Assembly: GCA_023614405.1 (NCBI GenBank)
Contig: CM042691.1
Span: forward strand, 176,610,927-176,674,926
Reading direction: 5' to 3'
Source: Avena insularis
Taxonomy: Eukaryota; Streptophyta; Magnoliopsida; Poales; Poaceae
DNA: 64,000 nt
The notes under the pieces were generated by a model. The model searched no databases, was not told the origin of the DNA, and saw nothing but the letters and a program-made list of their open reading frames with translations. Positions 57,353-64,000 of the stretch are shown piece by piece; position 1 is the first letter of the stretch, and each line of letters begins with the position of its first letter. The position numbers and the translations under genes were made by a program.

Positions 57353-58280
57353 ATCTCCCCCTTTTTGGTGTTAGATGACAATCCCAAAGATTTGCATAGT
57401 ATAGAAGCAATCTTTGCAATGGATGGGACAAGCTCCCCCTATATGTGTGCAAGGTAAAGAGACTGACACACATACAAGGAGGCTCCCCCTTCTAATGCAA
57501 AGATAGCACAAGTGCAAGGTACAAGAAAGGATAGAAATCATACCCGGTACCAACCAACTGTGGTGGAGACAAAAGAGTAATAATAACAACAAGAGCTACG
57601 AGGCTCCACCACCATATGCATATGCCCATAAGATGACAACGAGAAAACCACATACACGGCATTGCATAAGATACCACATAGATACCACATAGTCTCAAAC
57701 ATAACAAGGTCCACAAGTAAGTTCACAGACATAAAAGGTCCACAAGCACACAAATAAACTAGAGAGTTCGCGAGCTAGAAAAGATCAAAGCCAAGAACAG
57801 GCTCGCGACTCAACCCATGCAAATCCCGTAGAAAACATAATGGACATCTTTCTCCCCCTTTGGCATCGAGACACCAAAAAGGAAGAAAAGATCAATCTAA
57901 TTGCCCCAGCCATGAAAGGGAGGAGGAGCAGACTCAGGGACCCAAGGACCCCACTCAGGCGGCGGACCAGTGACCTCCTCCTCAGACTCATCCTCAGACC
58001 AACGACAGTTATCGTGAATTCAATCATCCTTGGGAACAGTGACAGAGCTAGTGACCAGTGAGCTAGGAATGTTGAGAGCTATCATGATGGCCTTATGGCG
58101 CTGAACATTGTGACGCTGATCCACATATGCCTGATACTCGCGGTCCTGGAGAAATCAGAAAGTCTTCTTCACCATCCCAAGCAGCTTCTTTGCCCAAGAC
58201 GGCTGCCTCTGGAGAGAAGGACCACCAGCACTAGAGCCACCAGGAGCAGAGGAGGGACCACCAGCTTCATCTCGAGCCTT
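57353..58280 (-). other. 3' untranslated region with multiple polypurine tracts
   Basis: On the minus strand, AAAAAGGGGGAGAT (57,366-57,353) abuts the LTR and is the primary polypurine tract. Further AGGGGGAG-type tracts lie at 57,440-57,433, 57,490-57,483 and 57,860-57,851, and another precedes the spacer at 60,480-60,472. No ORF of note. Confidence 0.75.
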
Positions 58281-59394
58281 CTAGAGTTCAGCTTCCTTTT
58301 CTTCTTGAGAACGAGGCTTTTGGTGCTTACTCACACGCAGCTTCTTCTCCTCATGAATGGTGATGTTGTATTTAGGATAGCGAGTGCCAGTCATCTCAAG
58401 CCACTTGTGATTGATGAGAGTCTGAATGTAGGGAGCATAGATGAAGGAGCGCTTTTCAATAATAGCCTGCCACATCTCTGTGTAGATGAAGTGCATAACA
58501 TCCATTGACCTGTCAGTGTCACGACGGAGATATGTCTGATGCATGAGGTCAACCTGATAGCCATGAAACCGATCAAAGTTGCCAGCCTTGGGAGAGATGG
58601 TGTTCAAGTACACCCTACGCATGATGTCATAAACTGGAAGCAGATGATTCACATACCCAACAGTGCCCCACCCTTCAATGTAGAGAGGCTCCAGGACCTC
58701 AGGATCAGCAGCTTCGACGCTATGAACACGCCAACCATTTGCCCCGTTGCCAGGCTAAAGGGGATAGCCAAGAAGCTCAACAAACTCATACCAAGTGGCA
58801 GTAATAAACACTCCCCTAGTCATCCACTTCAACACACCTTCAGTAGAGGAGCTCATGTGAATAAACAGAGTAGAGTAAAACTAAGCAATAGCAGCCACAT
58901 CAAAGTTCTGACGGTGCTCCATGAGGGGAATCAGCCCAAACCTCTGGCAAATATCAAGAGCCTCGACAAAATATGCATGTTTATCTTCCATGTGAGTCAC
59001 ATTGATGTACTTTTGAGGAGCAACCACAAACTTCGTCTTCGTTGCATAGATCTCAGCAAATATTTGTTCCTGACGACAGTTGTGGAAGTGAGGATCCAAG
59101 CAAAGATGGTCACGGGGAATGAGGTAGGGATCCATACGCATGAATTTAGAGTAAGCCTTCTGAGTCCATTTGGAGATTTTGGCCTTGTACTTGTCAGGCC
59201 CCTTCTGAGAACCAAGAACAGGCCTCTTTCCATCAGCAACAGCACGACGAGCAGCAGCAGCCTTCTGACGGCTAGTCTGAGTAGTTGGACGCACTACCTC
59301 AACATCTTCTTCATCGATCTCAGGAGGAATATCAGAGGATGTCAACAGACACACTTGCCTTGGCGGGTACCACCTTGCCCTGAGAAGAAAGCAT
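58281..59394 (-). pseudogene. SIRE-like 3' ORF (envelope position), broken
   Basis: A single coding frame runs from about 59,345 to 58,281. A candidate start ATG at 59,394-59,392 is joined to it after a one-base frameshift near 59,345. Visible segments are an acidic run (PPEIDEEDVEVV), Ala/Arg-rich (QKAAAARRAVADG), WTQKAYSKFMRMDPYLIPRD, YATKTKFVVAPQKYINVTHM and, near the end, YTEMWQAIIEKRSFIYAPYI followed by a charged tail. No signal peptide or membrane segment is evident, so an envelope function is not supported by sequence. Two in-frame TAG stops (58,883 and 58,757) sit where CAG would fit. It resembles the plant transposon-associated proteins of unknown function found downstream of SIRE pol in grasses. 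Confidence 0.65.
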
Positions 59395-60539
59395 AAGAAT
59401 TGGGAGGGAAGGTGGGGCAAGTGCACAAGTTCGGAAGAGGAAACAAAATAGATTGGAAAAATACATTCAGGAAAAAAATTCACTGTTGCCGGAACTTCCG
59501 CTGAATCGCCGGAACTTCCAGTGAAAATGGTCCACCGGAAGTTCCGGTCGTGGCTCACCGGAAGTTCCGGTGAGACCACGAACTGGCAGTTCAAAGCAAC
59601 AGTTCACTAGATCTAGATCTATAAGCCACAAGTGCAAAAATTTCCAAGAGTGTATTGGACCAATCTACTCTAGCATGATACCCTAGGCCTACCAAGATCT
59701 CCCAACAAGTTCTAGCCAAAGAACTAGCCTAGACACGGTGTGCCCTAACTCAAGCAATGGTGAGAGAGCTAGATCTCCATTAATGGAGGGAGTTGAGGGC
59801 AAATACCGGAGTCCATGGCAGGAGATCGAGGTGGGGAAGGTTCCCACGGAGCAGTTCTGCGGAGGGGTGGCCAGAGACGAAGGGGCCGGAGCACCTTCAC
59901 GAAGAAGACTTGGCCGGCAGCTGCTCCAAATAGAAGATGGGTCTTGGGGGAAAAAGGAAGAAGATCCCGTTTTCCCCCAGGGCCTTTATATAGACAGAGA
60001 GACCACCGAAGTTCTGTCAGGACGGAAGTTCCGTGGACCGAAGTTCCGGTCGCTGAACAAGTTCAGTGTCAGGTGGTTCAGATGAACAACTAGCTGACTG
60101 GAAGTTCTGGCAGCTGACCGGAAGTTCTGGTGACGCCAGAAAGACCTTCTCAGGTTTGGAAGTTAACAAGGAAGAACTTGTGCAGGGAATAGAGAGGGCT
60201 TGAGGAAAGTAAAGGCTTAGGATAGAGAGCTCAAACTGTGAAGAACCAAAGCCAACAAAAATAGAGAAAAAGTCAAAGACACAAATCAAAATGGGTCGGT
60301 GGCCGAGGCCACCTTATATAAGAGTAAATGGCTTGACACTGTGAAGATATATCTTGGGTTCATTACCAACACTCATCATGAAGCTCAAATGGTCTCCTTT
60401 AGAGACTATAGAGTATGAAAACTTTAATGTGCGCATAATAGGGATAGCGTATGTTCATAAGAGGAACTACACTCCCCCTAAATCCATTCCTACATCCAAA
60501 CAAGATACACATTGAGACGCGTGTAGGTGTGCAAGGTAC
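59395..60539 (-). promoter_or_regulatory. U3-like spacer between RNase H and the 3' ORF
   Basis: It begins on the minus strand with a polypurine-like AGGGGGAG then TGTAGTTCC (60,480-60,463), and contains two TATA-like boxes, CTTATATAAG (about 60,323-60,313) and TATATAAA (59,992-59,985). Between and beyond these lie CCGGAAGTTCCGG-type words. A 'CTCCATTAATG' block near 59,785 is also present downstream of the LTR's TATA box (near 56,455). The layout imitates the LTR promoter region, so it could be an internal promoter for the 3' ORF. Promoter activity is inference. Confidence 0.5.
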
Positions 60540-61205
60540 TCAAGCAACATTGCTCGAATCAATGATATTTAGCTCACGCCTTAACTCCCGGAACCTTGCT
60601 TCATCAAGAGGCTTCGTGAAAAGATCCGCAAGATTTGCCTTGGTGGGAACATACTCCAAAGAAATGTCTCCTCTAGCAACATGGTCCCGAATGAAATGAT
60701 GACGAATCTCAATGTGCTTGGTCCGGTTGTGTTGCACAGGATTGTGAGCAATAGAAATGGCACTCTCATTGTCACAAAGAAGAGGCACCTTGTCAAAACA
60801 TAGTCCAAGATCCTTCAAAGTTTGCTTCATCCATAGCAATTGAGCACAACAGCTTGCGGCGGAGATGTACTCAGCTTCGGCAGTGGACATAGACACACAG
60901 TTCTGCTTCTTCGAGGACCAACAAACCAATGATCTTCCGAGAAACTGACAAGCTCCGGAGGTTGACTTTCTTCCCACTTTGTCACCAGCCCAATCCGAGT
61001 CCGTGTAACCAATAGGATCAAAGCTGGCTCCCTTGGGGTACCACAACCCAAAGTTTCGGGTATGAACTAAATATCGAAAGATTCTCTTGACTGCCACCAT
61101 GTGGCTTCCTTTGGTGCGGCTTGAAATCTTGCACACATACCCACACTCAACATAATATCCGGTCGGGATGCACAAAGATAGAGCAAAGAACCAATCATAG
61201 AACAA
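60540..61205 (-). pseudogene. SIRE-like RNase H
   Basis: The frame contains [40 protein letters not shown] (Asp), QNCVSMSTAEAEYISAASCC (Glu), LLCDNESAISIAHNPVQHNR (Asp) and the C-terminal LADLFTKPLDEARFRELRRE, ending at a natural-looking stop at 60,540. A frameshift near 61,120-61,140 separates it from RT. The catalytic residues are preserved. Confidence 0.92.
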
Positions 61206-62329
61206 TAGAGTTTTTGATCCACCTCCGCACCCTTGGGATGGAGATCAAGATTAACCTTAGTTGGCATGGGAGTCTTGGCACCTTTGACTTGATCAAACTT
61301 GAACTTCTTGAGCATGTCTTGGATGTATTTGGCTTGGTTGATGAAAGTCCCTTTCCTCAATTGCTTGACTTCAAACCCAAGGAAAAACTTCAACTCCCCC
61401 ATCATGGACATCTCGAAGCGATCGGTCATGAGCTTGGCAAAATCCTCATTAAAAGTTTTGTTAATAGACCCAAAGATAATGTCATCAACATAGATTTGGC
61501 ATACGAACAAGTGGCCTCCAACTTTCTTAGTAAAAAGAGTGGGATCAATGAGGCCCACTTCGAAGCCACGGTCTAACAAGAGCTCCCTAAGGCAATCATA
61601 CCACGCACGTGGGGCTTGCTTGAGACCATAGAGTGCCTTATTGAGCTTGTAGACATGGTTTGGAAAAAGTGGATCCTCAAAGCCCGGAGGTTGCTTGACG
61701 TATACCAACTCTTTCAAAGGACCATTAAGAAAATCACTCTTAACATCCATTTGATGCAACTTAAAGTTATGATGTGTAGCAAAAGCAAGAAGCATACGAA
61801 TGGATTCAAGGCGAGCAACGGGGGCATAAGTCTCACCGTAGTCGATGCCCTCAACTTGTGAGTATCCTTGGGCAACTAACCTTGCCTTGTTGCGCACGAC
61901 AATTCCATTCGCATCACACTTGTTCTTGAAGACCCACTTGGTTCCAATGACGTTTTGACAATCTTTGGGCCGCTCAACCAATGTCCAAACATTGTTCCTC
62001 TTGAAGTTGTGAAGTTCTTCATCCATAGCATCAAGCCAATCATCATCTTCAAGAGCTTCGAAGACTTTCTGTGGTTCCACAAGAGAGATAAACGCATGGT
62101 GAGAGCTAAAGGAAGCTAGTTGCCTCCTAGTAGTGGAACCTTTATTGAAATCTCCATAAACAGTATCAAGGATATGGCCATCTCGAACAAGCTTGGCGAG
62201 ACAATAGGCTTGACGGCGGGCTTGTGCTTCAACACGAGATTCTTGAGCTACCACTTGGTCATTGCCACCAATTGAGCCGTCGCCTTGACTATAAGCACGA
62301 ACACGAGGGTCATCTTCATCAATTTCCAC
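61067..62329 (-). pseudogene. SIRE-like reverse transcriptase
   Basis: A 420-residue open frame with RT motifs: [97 protein letters not shown] and [11 protein letters not shown] (catalytic pair intact, about residue 280), then [11 protein letters not shown]. In relatives DVKSAFLNG is usual; here Ser-Asp replaces Ser-Ala, a small change. Frameshifted on both sides (about 62,320 and 61,130), so not functional as a polyprotein. Confidence 0.92.
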
Positions 62330-62729
62330 TTCGGGGAGTCATCATTTGGAGTGGAGCCTTGAGAATCATTGACTTGCTCTTGATCTTGACGAGCTTGACC
62401 TTGGGGAGAGCCTTGACCTTGAGGAGGAGCCCCATCTTGGGGAGGTTGATGAAGTTGATGAAGAGCTTGTCCGTGGGAGGTGCCTTGATAAGGAGCCCCA
62501 TCGTGGGGAGGTTGATGTTGTTGATGAAGAGCTTAATCTTTGGAGCTTGGAGAGTCATGAGCATGGGAAGCTTCGGAAGAGCTTGAGGGAGCTTGTGCCA
62601 AAAATGTAGGTCCTTGAGGGGCAAGATGATCTTGTGAAAGTGAGGGCTCCACTTGGGTAGAGCTTGGTCCTTCTCCTTCATCCACAAGGGGATCCTCAAT
62701 GGGGAGGTGGAAACCCACACCCATTCTTC
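62330..62729 (-). pseudogene. Integrase-RT linker of the SIRE-like pol, Pro/Gln/Ser-rich
   Basis: The frame continues after a frameshift near 62,740 with IRRMGVGFHLPIEDPLVDEG and a Ser/Gln/His-rich linker (SSSSEASHAHDSPSSKD). A stop at 62,535 follows. Beyond it are three imperfect repeats of 'GGAGCCCCATC(T/G)(T/G)GGGGAGG' on the plus strand (HQLHQPPQDGAP-type peptide). Such variable linkers join integrase to RT in copia elements. Confidence 0.75.
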
Positions 62730-63992
62730 TTATGGCCTTAGGAGGAATTTCATAACTTGGATCACAAACACCATCTTGCCTAACAAGGACTCATGGTTTT
62801 CATCAAACTTCACATTGCTCGTCTCTTCAAATCTTCCATTGGCTTTGTTGTAGACTCTATAAGCATGGGACTGATTTGAGTAACCAACAAAAATTCCTTC
62901 TTGAGCCTTGGATTCAAACTTGGACAAACGAACTCCTTTCTTGAGAATGTAGCACTTGCAACCAAACACCCGAAAGTAGCTAACATTTGGCTTTTTCCCG
63001 GTGAGGAGTTCATAGGGGGTCTTGTTCTTTTTCTTGCGGAGATAAAGCCGGTTGGTTGCATGGCAAGCGGTGGAGATGGCCTCGGCCCAAAAGTTGTATG
63101 GAGACTTGAACTCAGCTAGCATAGATCGAGCCACATCCATCAAAGTGCGATTCTTCCTTTCAGCAACTCCATTTTGTTGAGGGGTATAGGGAGTGGAGTA
63201 TTGATGCTTGATTCCTTCATCACTAAGAAACTCATCCAAGGTATAGTTTTTGAACTCGGTGCCATTGTCACTTCGAATCGGGAGAATAGTTGCATTGTGC
63301 TTCCGTTGAACCTCATTAGCAAAATCGATGACGGTTTGTTGAGTATCACTCTTGTACTTGAAAAAGAACACCCATGTGTATCTTGAGAAATCATCCACAA
63401 TAACCAAGCAATACTTCTTGCCTCCAAGGCTATCATGAGAGGGTGGACCAAAAAGGTCCATATGCAAGAGCTCCAAACACCTCTCGGTGGTGATTTGATT
63501 GAGTGCTTTGTGAGGAGTTTCATGCATCTTCCCTTCAATACAAGCCCTGCAAACACGATCTTTGGCAAAAGAAACATCGTTAATTCCAAGGATGTGGCCC
63601 TCGGAGTGAAGTCTTTGCAAAGTTCTCATGTTAACATGGGCTAGGCGGTGATGCCACAACCAGCCCTTGTCAGCTTTAGCATAGAGACATAGAGCATGAG
63701 GAGTAGTGGTCCCTGAAAAGTCCACCACATACAAGTCATGCTCTACATACCCTACAAAAGCCACCTTGAGAGACTTGCTCCACATGAGGACCATGGAATG
63801 AGCATTAAAGAACGAAGAAAGACCCATAAGAGCAAGAGCACGAACTGAGAGTAAATTGTAACCAAGAGTTTTGACAAGCATGACGTCAACCAAAGATACA
63901 TTCGGGGTTACCACCACTTTGCCAAAACCCAAAACCTGAGAGCTTGTTTTATCACCGTAGGAGACCATTGTGTTGGTAATATTTGGCCTCAT
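62730..63992 (-). pseudogene. SIRE-like integrase with end of protease, open at the window edge
   Basis: A 420-residue frame that is still open at 63,992. It carries a protease-end/linker region (TLGYNLLSVRALALMGLSSF) and the zinc domain (WHHRLAHVNMRTLQRLHSEG then CRACIEGKMH). The catalytic core has HMDLFGP (Asp), IRSDNGTEFKN (Asp) and PQQNGVAERKNRTLMDVARS (Glu), i.e. the intact D,D,E set. The C-terminal KCYILKKGVRLSKFESKAQE and GIFVGYSNQSHAYRVYN is typical of SIRE/Maximus. It ends by frameshift near 62,740. This segment itself shows no break. Confidence 0.9.
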
Positions 63993-64000
63993 CTCCGTCA

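Larger units (their letters stand above)
55797..64000 (-). mobile_element. SIRE/Maximus-lineage Ty1/copia retrotransposon, continuing past the right edge
   Basis: On the minus strand the order is protease end/integrase (63,992-62,730), linker, RT (62,329-61,067), RNase H (61,205-60,540), a U3-like spacer (60,539-59,395), a 3' ORF in the envelope position (59,394-58,281), multiple polypurine-like tracts (57,860-57,353) and the 3' LTR (57,352-55,797). Large size, a 3' ORF downstream of pol and multiple polypurine tracts are features of the SIRE lineage. Pol carries about three frameshifts and one stop. Gag and the 5' LTR are outside the window. Confidence 0.87.

Noticed and set aside
59376..59400. 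Splice-acceptor-like TTCTTATGCTTTCTTCTCAG on the minus strand
   Set aside because: The same bases contain a start ATG followed by a frame that reaches the 3' ORF after one frameshift, so splicing is not required. Not excluded.
59381..60471. TG..CA-bounded segment after a polypurine-like tract that could be a nested LTR
   Set aside because: A candidate ATG of the 3' ORF (59,394-59,392) would fall inside it, and the pol and 3' ORF keep the normal SIRE order. Kept only as the alternative explanation for the spacer.
1..64000. CRISPR arrays, bacterial operons, rRNA or tRNA genes
   Set aside because: None seen. The short repeats present are LTR or transposon words without regular spacers, and the sequence is plant nuclear.

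Overview
This window looks like intergenic DNA from a large, retrotransposon-rich grass genome, most likely subfamily Pooideae (wheat/barley/oat/ryegrass relatives). The evidence is dense nested LTR retrotransposons, Ty1/copia LTRs with the Pooideae-type opening 'ATGCCC..GAGGCAATAATAAA', a Stowaway MITE, and one very GC-rich intronless gene with monocot-style codon use. No species-diagnostic sequence was recognised. Nothing prokaryotic is present.

Layout. 1-4,260: decayed minus-strand Ty3/gypsy Tat-lineage element (gag, protease, RT, RNase H, second 'archaeal-type' RNase H) running off the left edge. 4,262-6,781: plus-strand fragment of a long gypsy LTR. 6,783-8,160: minus-strand Athila/Tat-like gag-protease scrap. 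8,458-9,545: a 'TGTAGCAAA'-rich unclassified repeat (family B). 11,136-14,456: a 3.3-kb gypsy 3' LTR still preceded by its polypurine tract. 14,457-19,490: low-copy AT-rich DNA with a tandem repeat, a Stowaway MITE and a possible multi-exon minus-strand transcription unit that I cannot name. 20,724-21,944 (minus): the only convincing intact host gene, a three-finger C2H2 zinc-finger protein of ZAT type with a C-terminal EAR motif.

22,314-45,906 is a nested set of insertions. Two direct copies of family B lie head to tail between a 129-bp direct repeat (A/A'). The second B copy is split by a copia solo LTR (TSD ctgga). That LTR is split by a chromovirus-like gypsy element (24,399-43,892, TSD gtggc). 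The gypsy is in turn split twice: by a copia element in its gag start (26,445-34,807) and by a 3,984-bp solo LTR in its integrase (39,319-43,302, TSD ttagc).

46,067-51,434 is a non-autonomous Athila-like element: gag-protease, no RT or integrase, then a downstream ORF and a 3' LTR that is cut short. It is interrupted by a minus-strand gypsy LTR fragment (51,435-52,805), which is interrupted by a second copy of the copia family (LTR 52,806-54,461 plus leader and start of gag). That copy is interrupted by a minus-strand SIRE/Maximus-lineage copia (55,797 to beyond the right edge) with integrase, RT, RNase H, a U3-like spacer rich in CCGGAAGTTCCGG, a 3' (envelope-position) ORF, several polypurine tracts and the 3' LTR.

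The mobile-element genes are all broken by stops or frameshifts, apart from a few open but truncated segments. No tRNA, rRNA or CRISPR was seen. Lineage names rest on motif recognition only; no database search was possible.
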